Below, in pieces: positions 1 through 7,057 of a DNA stretch of 64,000 nt (its first letter is position 1; every line of letters begins with the position of its first letter). The stretch is from G965233625 sp965233625 (GTDB taxonomy: Bacteria; Planctomycetota; Planctomycetia; Pirellulales; Pirellulaceae), in assembly GCA_965233625.1 (NCBI GenBank), contig OZ247499.1:7130001-7194000 (forward strand), given 5' to 3'. Below the pieces are notes generated by a model, which saw only the letters and a program-made list of their open reading frames with translations, was not told where the DNA came from and did not search any database. Made by a program: the position numbers and the translations under genes.

Positions 1-579
1 CGAAGCCTTGCGCTCGAACAGGACGTGCCCCAGTCCGTCGCCGTCGTCGGTGATGTCATTCGCTTCAACGATGGGGCCCAGGATGAGTTCCAGGACGAAG
101 GCGTTTTTGGAACTGACGGGCGTCTTCAAAATGGGATCGTTTACGCCACGCCGCCAGACACAGACATTACCATCGAAAACGTCGATCCGGGCCAGGTCTC
201 CCATCGACGAAACGTCTTCCTGCTGACCGTTCAGGACGGTCAGGCTGCCGCTGTCCAGCGTCCAGTTCTTCCCTGAAAGCTTCATGCCCGCGTCGAGCGC
301 CTGTCTGGCGCGTGCGGCGTAATTCTCGCTAAGGCGACGGATCAGATCCGCATGAGGATCGTATTCGCCCGGCTTCAGTTTGTCTTTGATCGCAATTTCT
401 TCATCGCCCTGCGGCCCGGCGACGTGAATGACGAACGTGCGATTGACGTGTTTCAGAACGCCGGCGCTGTGTTTCTCCGTGGTATCCAGGCTGACGCTTA
501 CAACCTGATCGTCCTCATAGCGGCGGACGCCGCGACGGTCTTCGACCTCGAAGCCGTTGTCTTTGTCAGTAATCTGCAT
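1..579 (-). CDS. Hypothetical protein with PH-like fold, 3' end outside window
   Basis: This frame is open for 193 codons from an ATG at 577-579 to the window edge, so the C-terminus is missing. The N-terminus reads MQITDKDNGFEVEDRRGVRR and is polar with no signal peptide or membrane segment, suggesting a cytoplasmic protein. Residues about 100-170 alternate short strands (a stretch containing TLDSGSLTVLNG, then DLARIDVFDGNVCVWRRG) in a way that recalls a PH-like or GRAM-like beta domain, but I do not recognise the family. It is divergent from the HYExAFE gene, with about 140 bp between the two starts. The reading frame is judged real because its composition is protein-like while the competing plus-strand frames are short and arginine- or valine-rich shadows. 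Confidence 0.7.
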   Translation of the reverse strand, partial: MQITDKDNGFEVEDRRGVRRYEDDQVVSVSLDTTEKHSAGVLKHVNRTFVIHVAGPQGDEEIAIKDKLKPGEYDPHADLIRRLSENYAARARQALDAGMKLSGKNWTLDSGSLTVLNGQQEDVSSMGDLARIDVFDGNVCVWRRGVNDPILKTPVSSKNAFVLELILGPIVEANDITDDGDGLGHVLFERKAS

Positions 580-721
580 AGCGGAGCTTCCCGGAGAGAG
601 GGACACCAGGTCTGGAAAAAGCAGAGATAGGTAAGCAGGGGATGTCAAACTGTTGTCATACGCAACGACTACATTTTACAGAGGATAAATGTTCGCGACC
701 TCATCATCAACGGAGTGAAAC

Positions 722-1312
722 ATGGTCAAGCGTAGCAACCACTACGAAGCGGCGTTTGAAGCTTATCTGCGCGACCACGGCATACCTTACGTCGCCGTGG
801 ACGAAGCCCGGCGGACCGTGATCCTACCTGATACGCCTTCGCACGATACAGCACGCGGCGGGAGTACTGCACAGACACAGGTCACGGCGCCAGCCGCGGC
901 TACAACGCTTAAGAGTCTCGATTTCATTGTCTCGCCACCGGGCGCCATGCGGTTGCTGGTGGATGTAAAAGGGCGGCGTTTCCCGTCGGGGCAACGTAAT
1001 CCGCAATACTGGCGTAACTGGACCACCAACGATGAAGTGCGTAGCCTCGCCCACTGGGAGGATATCTTTGGCGATGGCTTTCTGGCGGTGCTGGTCTTCG
1101 CCTACCACGTGACGGGCGGGCTTGCTCCCTTGCCAGAGGAGGAGCTATTCCAGCACGGCGGCGAGCTTTATGGATTTGTTGCGGTGCGGTTGTCCGACTA
1201 CATCAGCTTCGCCCGGCCGCTTTCCGCCCGTTGGGACACCGTCACCATGCCACGTGCCCAGTTCCGCGCTTATGGCAGCGGATTTTCATCCTTCATGCAG
1301 AAAGTGAGCTAG
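722..1312 (+). CDS. HYExAFE family protein, possible PD-(D/E)XK nuclease-like fold
   Basis: The 196-aa product begins MVKRSNHYEAAFEAYLRDHG and so carries the HYExAFE signature (HYEAAFE, residues 7-13) of a planctomycete family named after it. Near residue 77 lies a strand followed by VDVKGRRFPSG; the D-x-K pair on a predicted beta strand, with the upstream Glu residues, resembles the core of PD-(D/E)XK nucleases. Activity is inference: the family has no biochemical function that I know of. No signal peptide or membrane segment is visible. The region at residues 45-60 is low-complexity and may be a linker. It stands alone, divergent from the gene at the left edge and followed after about 110 bp by the HD-GYP regulator. 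Confidence 0.85.
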   Translation: MVKRSNHYEAAFEAYLRDHGIPYVAVDEARRTVILPDTPSHDTARGGSTAQTQVTAPAAATTLKSLDFIVSPPGAMRLLVDVKGRRFPSGQRNPQYWRNWTTNDEVRSLAHWEDIFGDGFLAVLVFAYHVTGGLAPLPEEELFQHGGELYGFVAVRLSDYISFARPLSARWDTVTMPRAQFRAYGSGFSSFMQKVS

Positions 1313-1422
1313 GGTTAACAGCAGAGCAACCCGCACGATGCCGGGCCTGCCGTACTTTTCACCCAATTACGCATCGTTGAACGCCTGGCGTGCTCAGCAT
1401 GCCGCCGCAGGAACTGTCTGGT

Positions 1423-2808
1423 ATGAGTTCTAACAGCGAACGCAATTACCGTCTGTTAATTGTCGATGATAACGACAGCATTCACAGCGACTTCCGGCAG
1501 ATCTTACGTGCCGACGCGATGGCGCCGGAGCCATTAGACGAATACAAGAGCAGCATTCTCGGCGACGAGAAGGCGCCGCCCACTGCCCCAAGTTTTGAAT
1601 TGTCGTTCGCCCATCAAGGGGAAGAAGGCCTGCGTCTGGTGGAGCAATCGCTGCACGAGGCGCCGTTTTCGCTGGCGTTTGTTGATGTGCGGATGCCTCC
1701 TGGCTGGGATGGATATAAAACAGCCGCGCGGATGCTGGAGGCGGACCCGGATTTGCAGATCGTCATCTGCACGGCGTTTTCGGATCACTCCACGGCGGAC
1801 ATCTTGCAGCGGTTCTATGCAACTGACCGGCTGCTGGTGTTGAAAAAGCCGTTTGACGCGCTGGAAGTCAGCCTGATGGCCGTTTCGCTATGCGAGAAAT
1901 GGCGCGTCAAACGCGAAGCTGAACGGCTGATCCGCGTGCAGTCAGAACACATCGCAGACGCCCGCCGCGTGATGGCCATCGTGCAGAAATGTCACGATGA
2001 ACTGGAAACCGCTCACCAGGATCTTAAAGACTACGCCGAGTTCCTGACGGACCGTTTGCAGCAACGCACGCTGGAACTGCTGGGCACGCGCGACGTAACG
2101 GTCTTCGCCCTGGCACAGCTTGCCGAATCCCGCGATCCGGAAACCGGCGAACATCTGCAGCGGATGCAAGCCTACGCTCAGCGGCTGGCGGAATACCTGA
2201 ACCTGAACGGTCCCTACCGCAACCAGATTTCCAAGCCGTTTTTAGAAGACTTCTACCGCTCGACCCCGTTGCACGACATTGGCAAAGTGGGCATTCCCGA
2301 CAGCATCCTGCTGAAGCCAGATCGTTTAACCCCAGAAGAATTTGAAGTGATGAAACGCCATACGCTGATTGGCGCTGAGGCGCTGGAGCGGGCGGTGCAA
2401 CATGGCAGTAGCGGCGGGTTCCTGAACATGGCGGCGGATATCGCGCGGCATCATCACGAACGCTGGGATGGCAACGGTTATCCGTTTGGCCTCAAGGGCG
2501 AAGCCATTCCGCTGACAGCGCGGATCACTTCGGTGGCGGATGTCTTCGACGCGTTGACCTCCGCGCGTGTCTACAAAGATGCGATGCCCACGGAGAAGGC
2601 AAAGTCGATTATCGTCGATGGCCGCGGCACGCAGTTCGACCCGGTTGTGCTCGATGCATTTGTTGCCTGTTACGATGATTTCCTGGAAATCAAAGACAAC
2701 ATCAACAGCCGCGCCGCGGACGTGAAGCCACTAGCCGCGTCGGTCAAAGGCCTGCTGGATGTGGAACTGCTGAACGTGGCTATTTCTCAGTCAGTCGTCG
2801 CGCAATAA
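1423..2808 (+). CDS. Response regulator with HD-GYP output domain (c-di-GMP phosphodiesterase type)
   Basis: A REC domain (roughly residues 10-155) shows the acidic pair VDDND, the phosphoacceptor Asp in FVDVRMPPGWDG and the conserved Lys in LVLKKPFD. A long helical linker follows (about 160-215), then an HD-GYP domain with HDIGKVGIPD, a run of metal-binding His in HHHERWDGNGYP and the trailing TSVADVFDALTS. HD-GYP domains hydrolyse cyclic di-GMP, and the main ligands are present, so I expect an active phosphodiesterase controlled by phosphorylation. The REC domain has a larger than usual insertion between its first strand and the phosphoacceptor. I chose the ATG at 1423, which has CAGGAA about 10 nt upstream, over an in-frame GTG at 1390 that has no ribosome binding site. 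The 3' end overlaps the convergent dehydrogenase gene by 29 bp. No cognate kinase is adjacent. Confidence 0.9.
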   Translation: MSSNSERNYRLLIVDDNDSIHSDFRQILRADAMAPEPLDEYKSSILGDEKAPPTAPSFELSFAHQGEEGLRLVEQSLHEAPFSLAFVDVRMPPGWDGYKTAARMLEADPDLQIVICTAFSDHSTADILQRFYATDRLLVLKKPFDALEVSLMAVSLCEKWRVKREAERLIRVQSEHIADARRVMAIVQKCHDELETAHQDLKDYAEFLTDRLQQRTLELLGTRDVTVFALAQLAESRDPETGEHLQRMQAYAQRLAEYLNLNGPYRNQISKPFLEDFYRSTPLHDIGKVGIPDSILLKPDRLTPEEFEVMKRHTLIGAEALERAVQHGSSGGFLNMAADIARHHHERWDGNGYPFGLKGEAIPLTARITSVADVFDALTSARVYKDAMPTEKAKSIIVDGRGTQFDPVVLDAFVACYDDFLEIKDNINSRAADVKPLAASVKGLLDVELLNVAISQSVVAQ

Positions 2809-4648
2809 ACCGCCGCAGCAACGGAATTTCTGTATCGCGGGCCAATGTCAAAGCGGCAGCCCGTTGCAGCTTCACCGCTGGTTCGATGCCGTACCAGATC
2901 ATCAGCGGGATATTCGGATCGGTCGCATCCACCTTGTGCGACGCCAAGGCTGTGGCAATTTTGAACCGTGATGCTACCGGCATCCGCTGTAACGCCGAAG
3001 CCAGGGATAGCCGCACCAAAGGTGACTTTTCCCCGGCTGCCATTTCCGCGAATTTCTGCAACACTTTCTGGCTGGGCTGTTTGTCTTCCACCAGCAGTTG
3101 CACCGCCCACCAGCGTACATCAGCATCTGCATGATCGAGGTGTTGCTCTCGTTCTTCGCCGCTGAGCAACCCGCATTGATGCAGCGTCCACAGGGCGCGG
3201 AGTTTGTAGGAAGGTGTGGCGGAAGTGTCAAAGATCTTCTGTAGCGCAGGCTTCACGTCTTCGCTTAACTTGCCCTGGGAAGCGCGTTCTTGCAGAATCC
3301 GGCGGCTGTGCCGGGCGAAGTACGCGTTGGGGTGCGACTGATACGCCACCAGTAATAGTTCGTCTTCTTTCTGAAGATCAATTGGTTTACGCAGCGGGCT
3401 GCTGCCAAATACGACACGGTAGATGCGGCCGCTATCGCGGTGCACACCGTCGGTATCGTGACACTCGCCGAAATCGGTCCAGTCGCTGATATACACTTCG
3501 CCGCCGGGACCGTATTTCAGTTCCACGCCGCGGAACCACGGATCGTTTCCTTTCAGAAAGTCGGCGCCGTGCCGCGCGGTGTAGCCGCTGCGGCTGCGAT
3601 GCAGCGTGTCATTGTTCACGCGGTTGCCGTGCAGGTTGCAGGTGAAAAGTGTGCCACGGTACTGGTGCGGCCAGTTATCGCCCTGATAGATCATCGCCCC
3701 GCAGTGCGCGTGGCCTCCGCCGAGTTCATCATGTTCCTTCCCGCCACGTGCTTTCGTCCACTGCTTGCCTGCCCAGTGAAAGTGATCTGAACAGGCGCCC
3801 ATCAGACCGTACGTGTAGGGGTTCAGATCTTCGCCGAACATACGTTTGTAGTGGGCGCCGGGCACCAGGTGAAACAGATGCTCAATCACACAGTTGGTAA
3901 AGAACGCCTGCCCGTTTGCATCCCAATCCAGGCCCCACGGATTGGTTGTGCCGTGGGCGACAATCTCGAAGTCATGCCGCGTTGGATGGTAACGCCACAC
4001 GGCGCAGCTTACGGCTGTGCGATCTTCCTCCTTCGCGCCCGGTTTGCCGACAAGTGACGGAGCCGTAATGCCATTGCATCCGTAAAGCCAGCCGTCCGGC
4101 CCCCACGACAGACCGTTAATTACATTATGCACGCCTTTGGTGGACCAGCCATCAAGCAGAATTTCCGGCTCGGCGTCTGGTACATCGTCGCCATCGCGGT
4201 CGGGGATGAACATGAAGTGCGGCGCGCAGCAGATGTAGACGCCGCCAAAGCCCAGCTGAAACCCGGTCAGGTAGTTACCCTTATCCCAGAAGACTTTGCG
4301 TTTGTCGAAGACGCCGTCGTGATCGGTGTCTTCAAAAATCAGCAGCCGATCCACGCCCTTGGGCTTCCAGGTGCGGTAGGCATAGCACTCAGCAACCCAC
4401 AGCCGGCCGCGGTCGTCAATCTCCATCGCAATGGGCTGCCGGACGTCCGGCTCTCCGGCGAACAGCGAAACGCGAAAGCCCTCTGGCGCCGTAATTTTCG
4501 CCAGCGATTGCAGCGGTGGCAGCGGGTGTTCGCCCGGCTTCTGCGTATTCTTTACGCCAGCAGGCAGGGAGGTAAGCACTTCTGGCTCAGCAGCGGTCAG
4601 CGGAGCAGCCAGCAGAGCACAAACGGCGACGAGCAAAATGTATCGCAT
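2780..4648 (-). CDS. PVC-type membrane-bound dehydrogenase, short form without cytochrome c domain
   Basis: The start at 4648 gives a clear signal peptide (MRYILLVAVCALLAAPLTAA), so the protein is exported; the frame is open further upstream but that part does not look coding. Residues about 45-420 form the beta-propeller module of the planctomycete/Verrucomicrobia dehydrogenase family (GFRVSLFAGEPDVRQPIAMEIDDRGRLWV, then NGLSWGPDGWLYGCNG and GGEVYISDWTDFGECHDTDG), distantly related to soluble glucose dehydrogenase. A HEAT-like helical region (about 470-622) follows. The family commonly continues for several hundred residues and ends in a haem-binding CxxCH cytochrome c domain; here the protein stops at IARRLTEK and I find no CxxCH. 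It may donate electrons to a separate cytochrome or have lost the redox role. The substrate is unknown. Confidence 0.88.
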   Translation of the reverse strand: MRYILLVAVCALLAAPLTAAEPEVLTSLPAGVKNTQKPGEHPLPPLQSLAKITAPEGFRVSLFAGEPDVRQPIAMEIDDRGRLWVAECYAYRTWKPKGVDRLLIFEDTDHDGVFDKRKVFWDKGNYLTGFQLGFGGVYICCAPHFMFIPDRDGDDVPDAEPEILLDGWSTKGVHNVINGLSWGPDGWLYGCNGITAPSLVGKPGAKEEDRTAVSCAVWRYHPTRHDFEIVAHGTTNPWGLDWDANGQAFFTNCVIEHLFHLVPGAHYKRMFGEDLNPYTYGLMGACSDHFHWAGKQWTKARGGKEHDELGGGHAHCGAMIYQGDNWPHQYRGTLFTCNLHGNRVNNDTLHRSRSGYTARHGADFLKGNDPWFRGVELKYGPGGEVYISDWTDFGECHDTDGVHRDSGRIYRVVFGSSPLRKPIDLQKEDELLLVAYQSHPNAYFARHSRRILQERASQGKLSEDVKPALQKIFDTSATPSYKLRALWTLHQCGLLSGEEREQHLDHADADVRWWAVQLLVEDKQPSQKVLQKFAEMAAGEKSPLVRLSLASALQRMPVASRFKIATALASHKVDATDPNIPLMIWYGIEPAVKLQRAAALTLARDTEIPLLRRFIARRLTEK

Positions 4649-4782
4649 AAGAACAATGTCCAGGTGAGGAGGCAGGTCCGGGTCACCACATGATACTTCA
4701 ATCCGCGTCGCTGCGGAAAACGCTTCTGAAAGGAGGCAGATTCCGCTACAATTTAGGCACTTCAATTGAGTGGAGAGCGAAC

Positions 4783-5586
4783 GTGACGGAACAATCCATT
4801 TCAAGGCGGCCAGACAAGGCCCGGAAGGAACACGCCTTACCACCGGCGCCATCTCCTGCGATGCGGGAAGAGTTCAAGCTTCCATCGCACCAGCAAGACG
4901 CGACCGTGGAAACTGTGGGAGCATCTGCGCCAAAGCCCCACGCGGAAGTTGCGGTGAGCGAGGGTGTTTCCACTCCGGGTAAGATGGCCACAGAGCATCG
5001 GCCTTCTACGGCTGGGCGTATACCAACCTCGCTGCCGGTTCCACCCGCGCCGGCGCCGCCACGCTGCGTTCAGCCACGCACCGCAGAGCCACCATCACCG
5101 GGAACGCAAACGAAACGCGGAAGACGACGCAGACGCCGCCGCCCCGCGGCTATCTTGCGTTATTACCGCGCCTGGACCGCCGCGGCGTTGCTGCTGGCAG
5201 GCGGCTTTCTGGGTGTTCTTTCGTTGTTGCTTGTCGCTTACCTGATGGGCATGGACCCGCTGGGAATTCAGCCGCAACATGCAACACGGCCCGCCGGCCT
5301 ACGCAGCACCGCCGGAGGTGAACGTGTGAAACCGGCGCCGTCGCCAGAGATGCCGTTCGGGTTTACGGAAACCGAAGAAGAAATTGATGCGGACAAATCA
5401 GCAAAGCCCACGGCGGGTGACGCTGAAAGCGATGCTGAGGCGCCTGCGGAAACAGCAGCCGCCGATGAAGTTGACATGGAAGCGAACGATGAAGGCGATG
5501 ATGCATCGCGGGACGATGGTCGTTCATTCCGTGAAAGGTTGTGGGAACTTCGCAAACGGCGTGGCCGCTTCCGTTCGCGTCCTTAA
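4783..5586 (+). CDS. Hypothetical single-pass membrane protein with basic N-terminal and acidic C-terminal arms
   Basis: This 267-aa protein starts at a GTG with GGAG seven bases upstream. It has three parts. An N-terminal Pro/Ala-rich disordered arm (about residues 1-110) ends in a strongly basic run, KRGRRRRRRRPA. A single hydrophobic segment (about 128-153, with the core AALLLAGGFLGVLSLLLVAYLMG) follows. The C-terminal arm is very acidic (many Asp/Glu, for example DAESDAEAPAE and EANDEGDDASRDDG) before a final basic stretch. By the positive-inside rule the N-terminus should be cytoplasmic and the acidic arm outside. I do not recognise a family. It is divergent from the dehydrogenase gene, with 134 bp between the two starts, and overlaps the VTT-domain gene by 4 bp tail to tail. 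Confidence 0.65.
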   Translation: MTEQSISRRPDKARKEHALPPAPSPAMREEFKLPSHQQDATVETVGASAPKPHAEVAVSEGVSTPGKMATEHRPSTAGRIPTSLPVPPAPAPPRCVQPRTAEPPSPGTQTKRGRRRRRRRPAAILRYYRAWTAAALLLAGGFLGVLSLLLVAYLMGMDPLGIQPQHATRPAGLRSTAGGERVKPAPSPEMPFGFTETEEEIDADKSAKPTAGDAESDAEAPAETAAADEVDMEANDEGDDASRDDGRSFRERLWELRKRRGRFRSRP

Positions 5587-6248
5587 TCTTCCGGCTTCTC
5601 TTCTGCCGCCTGCGCTGCGCGTGGGAGCCAGCGCAAAGCTAACGCCGCCAGCAGCACGGGCAGTGCGGCGGATATCCCCAGCGCCACGGGCAGCCATTCG
5701 TGCTGCTGGGCGAAGTCGCCAAAGTAAGCAAACGCCAGCGACAGTCCCAGGTTGCTGAGCAGTACGGCAGGCAGAAACCGGCGCCACGACAGCCGGTGCA
5801 CGCCCATCATCAGCACGCTGGCTTCGGCCAGCACCGGGATACCGCGCGTCAGCACCAGCGTGATGGGACCGAACCTATGTGCCAGCGGCCGCAGCCGGTC
5901 CATGTGCTGCTGGCTGGTAAACCGCAACGCAAAGCCATGCCCCCATTGCCGCGCGAGCGCAAAGCCCGCAACCGACCCGGCCGACATCCCCAGCCACGAA
6001 GCGGCCGTTCCCAGCAGCCCCCCGAGTTCGGAACCAGCAAGCGTGCTCACCGCGCTGGCGGGCACCGGCAGGAAGATATCGGTTGCTAGCAGCCCGATCA
6101 CCAGGGCCGCCGTTACGGGCATCGCAGGTGGCTGTTCCCGCCAGCGGTCGGCCCAGGCTTCCATCTGCTCCCCGAAGAACAGGAACGGAATGATAGGGAT
6201 CAGCAGCACCAGGGTGGTCAGCAGGATGGGCCGGATGAGTTCTCGCAT
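5583..6248 (-). CDS. TVP38/TMEM64-type (VTT domain) membrane protein
   Basis: The 221-aa product has about five hydrophobic segments and the hallmarks of the VTT/DedA-like superfamily: a re-entrant stretch with FLPVPASAVSTLAGSELGG (about residues 60-78), the conserved small-residue segment ASWLGMSAGSVAGFALAR, and RFGPITLVLTRGIPVLAEAS (about 126-145), the proline- and glycine-containing motif that includes the functional Arg. Members of this superfamily act in lipid scrambling or membrane homeostasis; the specific substrate here cannot be read from sequence. The C-terminus is a short charged tail. Its stop codon overlaps that of the convergent upstream gene by 4 bp. Confidence 0.85.
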   Translation of the reverse strand: MRELIRPILLTTLVLLIPIIPFLFFGEQMEAWADRWREQPPAMPVTAALVIGLLATDIFLPVPASAVSTLAGSELGGLLGTAASWLGMSAGSVAGFALARQWGHGFALRFTSQQHMDRLRPLAHRFGPITLVLTRGIPVLAEASVLMMGVHRLSWRRFLPAVLLSNLGLSLAFAYFGDFAQQHEWLPVALGISAALPVLLAALALRWLPRAAQAAEEKPED

Positions 6249-6582
6249 GGCCGGAATTTAACCTGAAAGCAAAGATCCGCGAAGACGTCCGCCGATTATG
6301 CAGCGTGGCCCGCCGCCCGTCCACGCGCGCGGTTCTGCGTACTTGCGCTGCTGGCAAAGGGCGTGTTTTCCCCGATATACAGCCTGTGACAGGCGTGAAC
6401 CGGGTTTTTTCGCGGAATCGTCAAAGTCAACCAGTCGTGGCGACGATAACATTCCTGTCGATCGTTTTGTTTATGCAGGTAGCGACCACAACGCCTTTCA
6501 GCCGTGCATTGCGGCGAGACTTAATATTCGCCCTGATGTGCAGGAATCAATCAAGGAGCGGTTTGCTCCGGAGATGTTGACC
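6249..6582. other. Non-coding gap between VTT-domain gene and small exported protein
   Basis: I see no convincing gene in this 334-bp interval. An open frame runs through it on the plus strand into the small exported protein, but its composition before 6583 is not protein-like. The only structure noted is a 6-bp inverted repeat, GCGTGG at 6303-6308 with CCACGC at 6321-6326. The interval must hold promoters for both flanking divergent genes. Confidence 0.5.
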
Positions 6583-6819
6583 ATGATGACACGCAAACAG
6601 AAAGGTTGGTTCCGCTTAACACTTTGTGCATGCGGACTAGCATTACTGACCACAGGCACCGGCTGCCAGGTTACCGTCGGCGGACAGTTGCTGCCCAGCG
6701 GCTTCTACATGTCAGATGACGTGCAGTACTTCGCACCAGGTCCAGAATTCAAACTGGCCCGCGAAGCAGCCACCCAGAAGGCCTTCAACGCGGAACAAGA
6801 ACTGGAAGAAGGCCCGTAG
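6583..6819 (+). CDS. Small exported hypothetical protein (planctomycete type)
   Basis: This 78-aa protein starts at an ATG with CGGAG nine bases upstream; an ATG at 6574 is an alternative. It has a basic N-terminus (MTRKQKGWFR), a hydrophobic core and a Cys at the end of LLTTGTGC, so it is exported and perhaps lipidated, although the residues before the Cys are a poor lipobox. The mature part contains GGQLLPSGFYMSDDVQYFAPG and a charged helix ending EELEEGP-like. A similar short protein with a DDVQYF motif recurs in planctomycete genomes as far as I recall, without known function. No partner gene is adjacent. Confidence 0.65.
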   Translation: MMTRKQKGWFRLTLCACGLALLTTGTGCQVTVGGQLLPSGFYMSDDVQYFAPGPEFKLAREAATQKAFNAEQELEEGP

Positions 6820-6951
6820 TCTGCGGGCGTTGCCTCCGGCTTGAACCAGCAAGCTTACCGAAGCGGCGTGGTGTGATCACGTCGCTTCTCTCTATGCGCG
6901 CCCTTGCGCTGTCCGGGCCGCGAGCGTTTAGATGTTTCTGAACGCAATCAC

Positions 6952-6996
6952 AAAAAAACGCAGGACCACGGCTGAAGCCAGCGTGTGATCCTGCGT
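6952..6996 (-). terminator. Rho-independent terminator of the alpha-2-macroglobulin gene
   Basis: Read on the minus strand, ACGCAGGA (6996-6989) pairs perfectly with TCCTGCGT (6965-6958), and the 3' arm runs into seven T residues (6958-6952). It lies about 60 bp beyond the stop codon of the gene ending at 7058. The loop contains a further small palindrome, GGCTTCAGCC. Confidence 0.75.
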
Positions 6997-7057
6997 CTTG
7001 GTCTGAAGCGATGCGGCCAGCAGGTCGCTTCAGTTGCTTCGACGTCCTCTTGCGTTG

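Noticed and set aside
4127..4693. 188-aa plus-strand frame opposite the PVC-type dehydrogenase
   Set aside because: It is an antisense shadow; the minus-strand gene has clear family motifs and a signal peptide.
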